Below, one piece after another: positions 1 to 5,799 of a DNA stretch of 6,799 bases (the stretch's first letter is position 1; every line of letters starts with the position of its first letter). Position numbers and translations under genes: made by a program. The stretch is from Tigheibacillus jepli (GTDB lineage Bacteria; Bacillota; Bacilli; Bacillales; Amphibacillaceae), in contig NZ_JAROCA010000097.1 in the NCBI RefSeq assembly GCF_030732005.1, forward strand, positions 1-6,799, in the 5' to 3' direction. The notes below the pieces were generated by a model that ran no database searches, was not told the DNA's origin, and saw only the letters and a program-made list of their open reading frames with translations.

Positions 1-71
1 TGTAAGCCTCCCTGACACATTAAGTAGTATAATATATTTCACTCTTAGTGTCCAAGTTCATTTAGGGGCTT

Positions 72-938
72 ATGAGACCCATTCCTTATCTTATTCAAGA
101 TTTATTAATTAAGCTACAAGAAGATGACACCCGTAAGGGGATAGGAGCGAATAATAGAGCTGTAAAAGGTGAATGGGAAGGTAAATTAACACGTTTTATT
201 AGTAGGTTGGAAGCGAAGGTGTCTGATAGAAGGTATGGTTTTCTGTTTCAGCCACCCGAACGAGTATTAGAATATGATTGGCTTGGTCAATTATTGCAGC
301 AGCTATTAGGCTATAATAGTAAACGCAAGGGAATAAAGATTATTGACTTTTCAGAAGTACCGCCTGATGTATTGCCTGTTGTAACCGGAACTTTGGCCAG
401 AATACTTTATGAAATACAATTTTGGATGGATTCTAAACATAGAACTCCTTTTACAATCTTGTGTGATGAAGCCCACCTGTATTTACCTGTAAAAGAGGAA
501 GCAAATTCTATAGAAAGACAGGCACTAGAAAATTTTGAAAGAATTTCAAAAGAGGGTCGAAAATACGGCGTCTCGTTACTGGTTGTAAGCCAGCGTCCTT
601 CAGATGTGAGTAAAACAATTCTTAGCCAGTGTAATAATTTTATTGTATTACGTTTAACTAACGATAGGGATCAAGGTGTGGTTAAAAGGTTAATGCCGGA
701 TTCCATGAAGGGTATAACAGATTGTTTGCCTTTACTTGATATAGGAGAAGCATTAATATTAGGTGATTCAATCCTCTTACCAAATAGAATAAAATTAGAC
801 ATTCCTAAAATTAAACCGGATAGTATGACCAAGGATTTCTGGAAAGAATGGTCGAAAGTAAAACCAAAAAACTCATCTATCTATCAGGCTGTTGAAAACT
901 TACGATCACAATCAAGGAAAGAAAAATCAGATGTGTAA
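72..938 (+). CDS. HerA-like ATPase, C-terminal portion (N-terminal half off-window or frameshifted)
   Basis: This is the C-terminal part of a HerA/FtsK-superfamily DNA-translocating ATPase. HerA proteins form hexamers that pump DNA, often with a nuclease partner (NurA, SIR2 or DUF4297-type). Visible motifs are a hydrophobic strand and Walker B (ILCDEAH, D132/E133), the EGRKYG segment (161-166) that in this family carries the likely arginine finger, and SQRPSDVSKTILSQCNNF (173-190), a strong family signature. The N-terminal Walker A is missing; family members are usually about 500-600 aa, against 288 here. ATG at 72 has only a weak, close AGGGG (64-68), so it is probably not the native start. 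Frame 2 is open from position 2 to about 115 and reads ...HLGAYE just before RPIPYL would be expected in this frame. A small indel near 74-80 is therefore likely, making this a pseudogene or a sequencing error. The partner nuclease gene, if any, would lie upstream of the window. Family assignment is firm; biological role (DNA repair or phage defence) is inference. Confidence 0.8.
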   Translation: MRPIPYLIQDLLIKLQEDDTRKGIGANNRAVKGEWEGKLTRFISRLEAKVSDRRYGFLFQPPERVLEYDWLGQLLQQLLGYNSKRKGIKIIDFSEVPPDVLPVVTGTLARILYEIQFWMDSKHRTPFTILCDEAHLYLPVKEEANSIERQALENFERISKEGRKYGVSLLVVSQRPSDVSKTILSQCNNFIVLRLTNDRDQGVVKRLMPDSMKGITDCLPLLDIGEALILGDSILLPNRIKLDIPKIKPDSMTKDFWKEWSKVKPKNSSIYQAVENLRSQSRKEKSDV

Positions 939-1062
939 TCACACTATTTCATTGAATACTCTTTCTTTCATGTCTACATAAATGAGGAGAAAAAATAAAC
1001 GTAGTAATCAAAAAGCAAAGGGAAAGTAAAATATATTTCTTCATTTAATTATTTCTTGGAAA

Positions 1063-1103
1063 TGTTCTTCTATAGTTCAATCAGGAACAATTGATGAAGA
1101 ACA
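1063..1103. repeat. Inverted repeat TGTTCTTC / GAAGAACA with inner GTTC/GAAC pair
   Basis: TGTTCTTC (1063-1070) and GAAGAACA (1096-1103) are perfect 8-bp inverted copies separated by 25 bp. Inside them a second pair, GTTC (1075-1078) and GAAC (1085-1088), is also inverted. The two left GTTC motifs are exactly 11 bp apart (1064 and 1075), the same period as the CGAAC repeats downstream and with the same GAAC core. It could be a dyad operator or an RNA hairpin; operator is favoured because of the shared core. Confidence 0.5.
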
Positions 1104-1140
1104 AGTGTGGCGCAATGAGATACTATGTGAATTTCACCAA

Positions 1141-1178
1141 CGAACTTTTCACGAACATTTACCGAACAAATGACGAAC
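1141..1178 (+). promoter_or_regulatory. Four CGAAC direct repeats at exact 11-bp period (probable regulator-binding array)
   Basis: CGAAC occurs at 1141-1145, 1152-1156, 1163-1167 and 1174-1178, each start exactly 11 bp after the last, with AT-rich 6-bp spacers. An 11-bp period puts all copies on nearly the same face of the helix. Tandem recognition of this spacing is known for OmpR/PhoB-type response regulators such as Bacillus PhoP and is also seen in plasmid iterons. The array ends about 20 bp before a -10-like TTAAAT, with no good -35, which would suit an activator substituting for the -35. The repeats are directly visible; the function is inferred. Confidence 0.6.
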
Positions 1179-1208
1179 AAAATTTAATAAAAACGGTGTT
1201 AAATTATT

Positions 1209-1232
1209 AGTATCAGGAAGTTTGATACTTCC
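1209..1232 (+). promoter_or_regulatory. Two mutually exclusive leader hairpins
   Basis: AGTATCA (1209-1215) can pair with TGATACT (1223-1229) around a 7-base loop. Alternatively GGAAGT (1216-1221) can pair with ACTTCC (1227-1232) around a 5-base loop. The two foldings share bases 1227-1229 and the loop of the first forms an arm of the second, so they cannot coexist. They sit 6 bases before a terminator-like hairpin. Competing stems before a terminator are the classic layout of an attenuator, but the second stem does not overlap the terminator arm, so a switch is only suggested. Confidence 0.4.
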
Positions 1233-1238
1233 GATTAA

Positions 1239-1272
1239 CTCTTTTCTTTTACGAGAAAAGGGTTTTTATTTT
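1239..1272 (+). terminator. Rho-independent terminator-like hairpin just before the operon
   Basis: CTCTTTTCT (1239-1247) pairs with AGAAAAGGG (1254-1262), a 9-bp stem with one T-G wobble and a 6-base loop, followed directly by TTTTTATTTT (1263-1272). It lies about 10 bases before the ribosome binding site of the 91-aa gene, 300 bp after the HerA-like gene. Either it stops read-through from upstream or it is the terminator of a leader that must be overcome for operon expression. The stem is A/T-rich, so its strength is uncertain. Confidence 0.6.
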
Positions 1273-1297
1273 GCTCTATTTTAGGAGGTGAAGTGAA

Positions 1298-1573
1298 TTG
1301 TCTAATCATACACAAAAGGAAAATCAATATGTCGAAACATTAAAAGGAAAAGAGAAACATTCACTTGATGCGCAAAAAAAAGCTTCCCGATCAAAAAAGA
1401 AGAAACCAGCAAAACCAGCTGGCTTTAAAGAATTTGAAGCATTGGCAAAGGAAATTGTAGAAGCAAATGGTGGATCTTATTATGAATGGCTTCATATGCA
1501 ACATCAGGAAATCATCTTGAATTTTAATGTTCATAATCAAAAACAAATTACTGAGGTAGCAAAACAATCCTAA
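1298..1573 (+). CDS. Small Lys-rich hypothetical protein, first gene of the operon
   Basis: A 91-aa protein of a family I do not recognise. It starts with TTG; the perfect AGGAGGTG at 1283-1290 lies 7 bases upstream and decides this start. The N-terminal half is very basic and Lys/Gln-rich, with a KKKK run near residues 33-37 followed by an AKPA-type linker. The C-terminal half (from about GFKEFEALAKEIVEANGG) looks like a compact helical domain with conserved-looking aromatic and His residues (SYYEWLHMQHQE). There is no signal peptide or membrane segment. The basic region could bind nucleic acid or be disordered. It is the first gene after the repeat/hairpin control region and is followed 35 bp later by a pilin-like gene, so a role in transfer or its regulation is possible but only inferred. 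Confidence 0.75.
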   Translation: MSNHTQKENQYVETLKGKEKHSLDAQKKASRSKKKKPAKPAGFKEFEALAKEIVEANGGSYYEWLHMQHQEIILNFNVHNQKQITEVAKQS

Positions 1574-1608
1574 AGACAGCTACTAGAAGGGAAAGGAGTT
1601 GAAAATTT

Positions 1609-1842
1609 ATGCAAGATGCAATTCAAACAATCACAAATATTACAGATGGAATTAAACCAGTTGCACCGGTTTTAGCTGGGCTAGTGCTTGTTGTCATTGG
1701 TCTACTTTGGACTTTTGCAAAAGATCCTCAAAAGAAAGAGATGTACACTGGATGGATGGTAAACGTTGCCATTGGTTTTGGTATTGTTTATTTAGCAGCG
1801 AGCCTTGTTAGTTGGCTGGGAGGTCGTGTTGTTGGGTTTTAA
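1609..1842 (+). CDS. Small two-helix membrane protein, TrbC/VirB2 pilin-like
   Basis: A 77-aa protein with two hydrophobic segments, about residues 17-36 (VAPVLAGLVLVVIGLLW) and 48-70 (WMVNVAIGFGIVYLAASL), joined by a short charged loop (KDPQKKEMYTGW). This size and double-helix hairpin with Gly/Ala-rich helices resembles the mature TrbC/VirB2 pilin subunit of type IV secretion systems and its Gram-positive counterparts. There is no long cleavable signal peptide, and the short N-terminus (MQDAIQTITNITDGIKP) would be outside or in the cytoplasm. AAAGGAG (1592-1598) precedes the ATG by 10 bases. A phage-like holin is the main alternative because fold and size are similar; the neighbouring primase and coupling ATPase favour a conjugation role. 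Confidence 0.75.
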   Translation: MQDAIQTITNITDGIKPVAPVLAGLVLVVIGLLWTFAKDPQKKEMYTGWMVNVAIGFGIVYLAASLVSWLGGRVVGF

Positions 1843-1882
1843 TTATAAATTATCTTTTTACATTTACTAGGGAGGTGAAGAA

Positions 1883-2062
1883 ATGGCGAAGGAGCATAAG
1901 TACTTTGTTAGTTACATTTATTCGGAAGGGTGGGGAAACATTGATGTTACCTTAACCGAACCTATTCAAAATATTGATGACATTCGATCTATGGAACAAG
2001 CGATTGCTGAAAATCAAGAGTTGGATGAAACGGTATGTGTGCAAAATTTCATAGCATTATAA
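1883..2062 (+). CDS. 59-aa hypothetical protein
   Basis: A short gene with a very good GGGAGGTG ribosome binding site (1870-1877) five bases before ATG 1883, ending in TAA at 2060-2062. The product starts MAKEHKYFVSYIYSEGWGN and ends VCVQNFIAL. Alternating hydrophobic residues at the start (YFVSYIYS) and at IDVTLTEPI suggest a small beta-sheet, followed by a helix-like IDDIRSMEQAIAENQ segment. The layout suggests a compact soluble alpha/beta protein. There is no membrane segment or Cys pair. I do not recognise the function. It lies between the pilin-like gene and the coiled-coil gene and is followed by a hairpin, so it may end a promoter-proximal transcript. Confidence 0.75.
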   Translation: MAKEHKYFVSYIYSEGWGNIDVTLTEPIQNIDDIRSMEQAIAENQELDETVCVQNFIAL

Positions 2063-2075
2063 GGATATGATTTAT

Positions 2076-2107
2076 AGGCTTCTCTTTATAATGGGGAAGC
2101 CTTCTTT
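2076..2107 (+). terminator. Weak terminator or processing hairpin between operon genes
   Basis: AGGCTTC (2076-2082) pairs perfectly with GAAGCCT (2096-2102); weaker inner T-G/C-G pairs shorten the loop. The stem is followed by TTCTTTAAT, a poor U-tract. It lies between the 59-aa gene and the next gene. It probably causes partial termination or protects the upstream mRNA, giving more pilin-like product than downstream products. No new promoter is evident after it. Confidence 0.5.
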
Positions 2108-2131
2108 AATCTATAAATTGGAGGAAATGTA

Positions 2132-2722
2132 ATGGTAAACAAAGAACTTGCAAACAATTACGCCGAGTTATTGACTGCAAAAGAAAAGGCAGCATTGCAT
2201 CCTGATAATCAAGGGTTCGCATGGAAATATAATCAATTAAATACGCTTTATCAAGATGCGGTTTTAAAAGCTAAATTACCAAAGGAAGAATTAGTTGAAA
2301 TTGAAAAACAAGGGGAATTCTTGCATGAACAATATGAAAAGGAACAAGAAGAAGCAAATCTATATAAAGAAGTGTATAAAAAGAATGTGCTAAATAAATT
2401 GGAAGGTACGAAAGAAGAAAAGGAGTATAAAGAAGCCTATAAACATAATGTACTGGCGTTTCTTGACAAAGATCCGGATGAAAAGCAAGAAACCAGGATG
2501 GGGAAAGAAAAAAAAGAACAAAAAATGACTGAATTTGAATCAAAATATGGTTATGAAAAAGTGTATGCTTTAAAAAAAGAAGTATTGGATGAAATTCGTG
2601 AAATGGATTTAACTCCTTTACAACGTGAAAGATTGAAAGAAGTAGAGCGAGACCTAGAGCATGAAAAACAAATTAAGCTTGTGAAGAGTAAGAAAAAGGA
2701 TACAGTTGAAATGGAGATATGA
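2132..2722 (+). CDS. Highly charged, repeat-containing helical protein
   Basis: A 196-aa protein I do not recognise. It is very rich in Glu and Lys and predicted almost wholly helical, with likely coiled-coil stretches (about 50-110 and 140-190). It contains an internal repeat: YKEVYKKNVLNKL (78-90) and YKEAYKHNVLAFL (99-111), 21 residues apart. A more distant third copy may be YEKVYALKKEVL (141-152). There is no signal peptide or membrane segment, so it should be cytoplasmic. GGAGG (2120-2124) lies 7 bases before the ATG. The stop codon overlaps the ribosome binding site of the next gene, implying coupled translation and perhaps joint function with the 210-aa protein. A scaffold or accessory role in transfer is possible; no enzymatic motif is visible. 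Confidence 0.8.
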   Translation: MVNKELANNYAELLTAKEKAALHPDNQGFAWKYNQLNTLYQDAVLKAKLPKEELVEIEKQGEFLHEQYEKEQEEANLYKEVYKKNVLNKLEGTKEEKEYKEAYKHNVLAFLDKDPDEKQETRMGKEKKEQKMTEFESKYGYEKVYALKKEVLDEIREMDLTPLQRERLKEVERDLEHEKQIKLVKSKKKDTVEMEI

Positions 2723-2732
2723 GGTGTAATAA

Positions 2733-3365
2733 GTGAAAATAAAAGGAAAACTTCAAAACGCTTCAAATATAACAACGAATAATGCTGATACCTCATATTC
2801 AGCATTTGAAAATCGTTTCCGTAAAGTAATGTATGATCCATCGAAAAGAAGTGTTCCATTAGAGTTAAACGATGAACAGTTAAAGGCACTTTACAAAGGA
2901 ATCACACCAGTTATTGAAACAAGCATCTTTGCGGAAATGGAACATGTGATGACTGCAATACGAACTAGCTTTGATGTAGTGATTGACAAAGAATGTGAAA
3001 ATACGCATTTAAAGTCATATATGAGCAATGAGAAAAACTTTAAAAGATTCATTACCCATGTAATAATCAATTATCAATCATTGCAAGAACAACGTATTAA
3101 CATATTGATGGTACACAATAGAGCGTATCAAAAGCTAGAAGATAGTTTGTTTGGGGAAACTTTTGTTAGAGAAAATGGATTTCAAAAAGCATACAAGCTG
3201 CATAATGAATTAATCCATGCATTTCACAATTGTTACCATGATTTATTGTTTGAAGGCACGATAATAGATACTGATGAAATAGTAGAAGAGAAAGTCATTG
3301 AGCCGATTGTCCAGAGATATGACGTGAGAATACATGAAATGCTAGAGGGTGGTGAAAATAGATAA
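2733..3365 (+). CDS. 210-aa hypothetical protein, translationally coupled in the operon
   Basis: The start is GTG at 2733, chosen because GAGGTG (2721-2726) lies 6 bases upstream and overlaps the previous stop. The protein is soluble and probably all-helical, with no transmembrane segment. The Asn/Thr-rich N-terminus (about residues 8-22) looks flexible. A middle segment (NFKRFITHVIINYQSLQEQRINILMVHNRAYQ) is amphipathic, and the tail is acidic then ends in EGGENR. There is a His/Tyr-rich patch LIHAFHNCYHDLLFEG near residues 160-175, without a clear metal-binding pattern. The last 17 bases overlap the start of the primase gene, so the two are co-translated. I do not recognise the family. Position next to a primase suggests a DNA-processing accessory role, but that is inference only. 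Confidence 0.8.
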   Translation: MKIKGKLQNASNITTNNADTSYSAFENRFRKVMYDPSKRSVPLELNDEQLKALYKGITPVIETSIFAEMEHVMTAIRTSFDVVIDKECENTHLKSYMSNEKNFKRFITHVIINYQSLQEQRINILMVHNRAYQKLEDSLFGETFVRENGFQKAYKLHNELIHAFHNCYHDLLFEGTIIDTDEIVEEKVIEPIVQRYDVRIHEMLEGGENR

Positions 3366-4398
3366 ACAGAGCTTGTACAAAAGGTTAGTTTATCAAAATA
3401 TCGAAGATGTACTAGACGAGTTGAATGCAGAAGATAAAGGACGTTATTATATCTGTAATTGTCCAGAATGCAACGAGCATGAAGCATTCATCTACAAGAA
3501 CAACACAAACTTTATTCAATGTAACCGTGAGAATCACTGTGGAGAACGAATGCTATTACAATTCCATGAGAAAAAGAGCTTACATTCCGAAAGAGAAAAG
3601 ATACAACAAACTTTCCCTAGCCTGTCAGATGACCAAAAAGAAGCATTAACCTGGTCGATGAGGCTTTTTTCTTTTGCAAAAACAGGCTTAAAAAGTGAAG
3701 CATTAGATAATGGCTACCGTGGATTATCAAAAGGAAATATAAGAAAGCACATTGTCGATTTACAAAACAGAGAGGTGATACAATATTTTTTTAGAAAAAC
3801 AAGTAGTCTATTGGGAAAAGATTACTCTAAGAATAACTGGATGTGTAAAAGAAATTTGATTTTTCCTCTTTACGATAAAAATAATATTTTAGATCGAGTG
3901 CTGTTACGTTCAAGTATAGATCCAACACTGGAACCTAAAGAAATACAGTTAATCATGAATCCTTCCAAAGACACGAAGGATTTTTTTATGGAGATTCCAG
4001 AGGAAACAAAAACGGTTGTATTTAGCGAATCACTGTTGGATGCTCTTTCTTTTCGTGAAGTAGATGCACATTGTGGTTTTATTGCATTAACAGGAGCATC
4101 CAAAACACGGCAAGTGCAAGCATATATCTGCGAAAACAACGATGTATTCACAAATAAACATATTCTGGTGGCAATGGATGATGATAAAGCCGGTTGGAAG
4201 GCAACAAAAAAACTAGTGAATACGTTGAGAACAGAAGGACTAGGCGAAAATGTCTCCTTGTTCCGTTACAGTGATGGTTATAAAGATGCAAATGAATTTT
4301 TGCAAGGCAACAGGGCGCGGTTTACAAAAAGATATTTACAAGATACCAATCAATTGCAGCAGACAAAACGGATACAAAATGAAATGCCATTTTCATAA
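3349..4398 (+). CDS. Zinc-finger/Toprim DNA primase (DnaG/TraC-like, conjugative type)
   Basis: Likely synthesises RNA primers on single-stranded DNA, as mobile-element primases do for the transferred strand. The N-terminus has a zinc-binding module with Cys at 36, 38, 41, 58 and 64 (CxCPxC ... CNRENHC), like the CHC2 finger of DnaG. The C-terminal half has a Toprim domain: the catalytic Glu in FSESLLDAL (E227), the DxDxxG motif in AMDDDKAG (D277, D279, G282) and KDANEFL (312-318). The middle contains a basic region with KRNLIFPLYD (167-176), matching the start of the catalytic core in this family. At 349 aa it is shorter than DnaG (about 600) because it lacks the C-terminal helicase-interaction domain. 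The start is GTG 3349 or GTG 3352, with AGAGG just upstream; both overlap the previous gene. No helicase gene is adjacent. Confidence 0.9.
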   Translation: MVKIDKQSLYKRLVYQNIEDVLDELNAEDKGRYYICNCPECNEHEAFIYKNNTNFIQCNRENHCGERMLLQFHEKKSLHSEREKIQQTFPSLSDDQKEALTWSMRLFSFAKTGLKSEALDNGYRGLSKGNIRKHIVDLQNREVIQYFFRKTSSLLGKDYSKNNWMCKRNLIFPLYDKNNILDRVLLRSSIDPTLEPKEIQLIMNPSKDTKDFFMEIPEETKTVVFSESLLDALSFREVDAHCGFIALTGASKTRQVQAYICENNDVFTNKHILVAMDDDKAGWKATKKLVNTLRTEGLGENVSLFRYSDGYKDANEFLQGNRARFTKRYLQDTNQLQQTKRIQNEMPFS

Positions 4399-4442
4399 AA
4401 CATTCCATTTTGTGAACGGCGAAGAGAGGGAGAAAACTGATT

Positions 4443-5066
4443 ATGCATTCCAACGATAAAAGGTCAGTGACAGAACGTTTAAGTGATTGGAAAGCCATAA
4501 GTTTTTTTACAGTATGTATCGCTTTTGTAGGATTTTTTGTTGCCAATTTCCTGCTACATTTTTTGCAACAAGTATTACATTTGGTGGAAGGATTTGCAAC
4601 GAACCCTGAAAAGGTAAACTTCCAAACGTTCTCTGTTGATTGGCATTATTTCTTTATTTTCCAAATGGAATGGATAGAGTTTTATGTGGGATTTTATATA
4701 TTGATAGGGATTAGTGTATCGAAATTGCTATACAATGTGAAAATGAACTATCAATCAATTAACAAAGGACAACATGGAACCAACGAATTTGAAAAAGTGA
4801 GGAACTTAAAAAGGCAATATTTGGGTATCCCATCCAGAACAGAAGAATATGAGGGGAAAGGCGGTACAATTATAGCTGGGCTACATGAAGGTAATAACTA
4901 TCAATTATTGATTGATGATGCACCTGTCCATACGATGGTGATTGGTATTACACGGAGCGGTAAAGGTGAAACTTTTGTTGTACCAATGATTGATGTGCAG
5001 AGTAGAGCAAGTGAAAAACCCTCTATGGTTATCAATGATCCAAAAGGTGGTGCGACACGTTCCTAA
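4443..5066 (+). CDS. VirD4/TraG-type coupling protein, 5' exon interrupted by a group II intron
   Basis: This is the N-terminal part of the type IV secretion coupling ATPase, which brings the relaxase-DNA complex to the channel and pumps it. Two membrane segments (about 19-45 and 68-95) anchor it, as in VirD4/TraG proteins. Then come HGTNEFEK (111-118), the usual HGsA-like region, and Walker A GITRSGKG (168-175). The reading frame reaches INDPKG and is then cut by the intron: native coding stops at 5049, the first base of the Glu codon of the DPKGE motif. The four final residues to TAA 5066 are intron-encoded. A purine-rich ribosome binding site (GAGAGGGAG, about 4423-4433) precedes ATG 4443. 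The 3' exon, with Walker B and the all-alpha domain, is outside the window. Full-length homologues are usually 550-700 aa. Without splicing the protein would lack most of its ATPase domain and be inactive. Confidence 0.9.
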   Translation: MHSNDKRSVTERLSDWKAISFFTVCIAFVGFFVANFLLHFLQQVLHLVEGFATNPEKVNFQTFSVDWHYFFIFQMEWIEFYVGFYILIGISVSKLLYNVKMNYQSINKGQHGTNEFEKVRNLKRQYLGIPSRTEEYEGKGGTIIAGLHEGNNYQLLIDDAPVHTMVIGITRSGKGETFVVPMIDVQSRASEKPSMVINDPKGGATRS

Positions 5067-5799
5067 GTGAAAAGCTTGGGCACTTGTCGAACATTTATGT
5101 TTGATTTGTGAACTATCATTTCAAGAAGTCAAATGAAGGAGTAACGTCCGGAAGGGCTTCCCTTAATCCTCCGACATGCGGGGCGTTAAACAAGTAACAA
5201 ACCGTATGAAGCTCGGCGAAGTCGGCTGAATGATACCGTAATGGAAATTGAAACCTCCTACGAAAGCTGTCTAGAGGTAGATGGTGTATCTGATAGGCCG
5301 GAGGTCTACAAAACACTTATGGTTAGGATTCGCAATAAACTAGAGGCGATTGCTAGTAAGCGTAGACGAATCCCTGATGGTACGGGTCTATATCGGGAGG
5401 GAGTCGAAAGGCTCTCTGACACATATAGTGTCGCTACTATGGATGAGTAAAACTCTCCTTTATGAAAGTCCATATATCGTTACAGGCGATATCTAGGTAG
5501 CAGGCTCATAGGGGAAACCTAAAAGTGTATGTATAGATAGAAATGATGGAACGTGGGAATCTGATGACATGGAGGGCTTGTTCCCTATGAAATGGTACGA
5601 GGGAAAATTATAGTGAGATTAGCTATTAATATAACCTTGTTTTATATCAGTGAAAGTGGTGGCACAGTACCTATGAAGCGTGTAATGAACGTGGAGGGAT
5701 AGCCACTAGTCGTTTAAAAATTGAATGTTACTAATCGGTTTACGTGGTTTCGAGTAAGACTAAGAGATGCAATCCTCATAAAGAAGGAGGTTGCAGCCC
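5050..5799 (+). ncRNA. Group II intron ribozyme, domains I-III region
   Basis: This 750-nt stretch between the 5' splice site and the reverse transcriptase start has no convincing gene and fits the ribozyme domains I-III. Clear stems include AGGGAGTC/GGCTCTCT (5398-5405 with 5410-5417) closed by a GAAA tetraloop, typical of intron tertiary contacts, and ATATCG/CGATAT (5474-5479 with 5487-5492). A tentative EBS1 is ACCTT (5634-5638), which can pair with AAGGT (5044-5048) at the end of the upstream exon; a 5-base match can arise by chance. Open frames inside this stretch are incidental to RNA structure. Domain limits cannot be set without folding against a class model. Confidence 0.75.
5784..5790 (+). 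promoter_or_regulatory. Ribosome binding site that sets the intron-protein start
   Basis: AAGGAGG lies 9 bases before ATG 5800, an ideal spacing. A TTG at 5791 directly abuts the site and cannot be the start, so translation should begin at 5800. Confidence 0.75.

Larger units (their letters stand above)
939..1297 (+). other. Intergenic control region upstream of the transfer-like operon
   Basis: This gap of about 360 bp has no credible gene. From left to right it holds an unremarkable AT-rich stretch (939-1060), a long-armed GTTC/GAAC inverted repeat (1063-1103), four CGAAC motifs at 11-bp intervals (1141-1178), a possible -10-like TTAAAT near 1199-1205 without a clear -35, two overlapping alternative hairpins (1209-1232), a terminator-like hairpin (1239-1272), and the AGGAGGTG ribosome binding site (1283-1290) of the next gene. 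Everything is placed as expected for a regulated promoter and leader of the downstream operon. The regulator is not in the window. Confidence 0.6.

Noticed and set aside
982..1029. 15-codon basic peptide frame MRRKNKRSNQKAKGK
   Set aside because: There is no ribosome binding site before the ATG and the composition is expected from A-rich DNA; not supported as a gene.
1141..1178. CRISPR-like array
   Set aside because: The repeats are only 5 bp with 6-bp spacers, far too short for CRISPR repeats and spacers.
2271..2889. Minus-strand frames opposite the charged and 210-aa genes
   Set aside because: They are rich in Phe, Leu and Ser as expected from the antisense of Lys/Glu-rich genes, with no ribosome binding sites.
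3870..4151. Minus-strand frame opposite the primase
   Set aside because: It is opposite a well-supported Toprim domain, with no start signal of its own.
4250..4546. Frames on both strands around the primase end and coupling-protein start
   Set aside because: They overlap two well-supported genes in other frames and lack ribosome binding sites and family features.
5241..5450. 69-codon frame inside the intron
   Set aside because: It lies in the ribozyme domains, has no ribosome binding site, and overlaps strong RNA stems with a GAAA tetraloop.
5791..5799. TTG at 5791 as start of the intron protein
   Set aside because: It directly abuts the AAGGAGG site, whereas ATG 5800 has ideal spacing.
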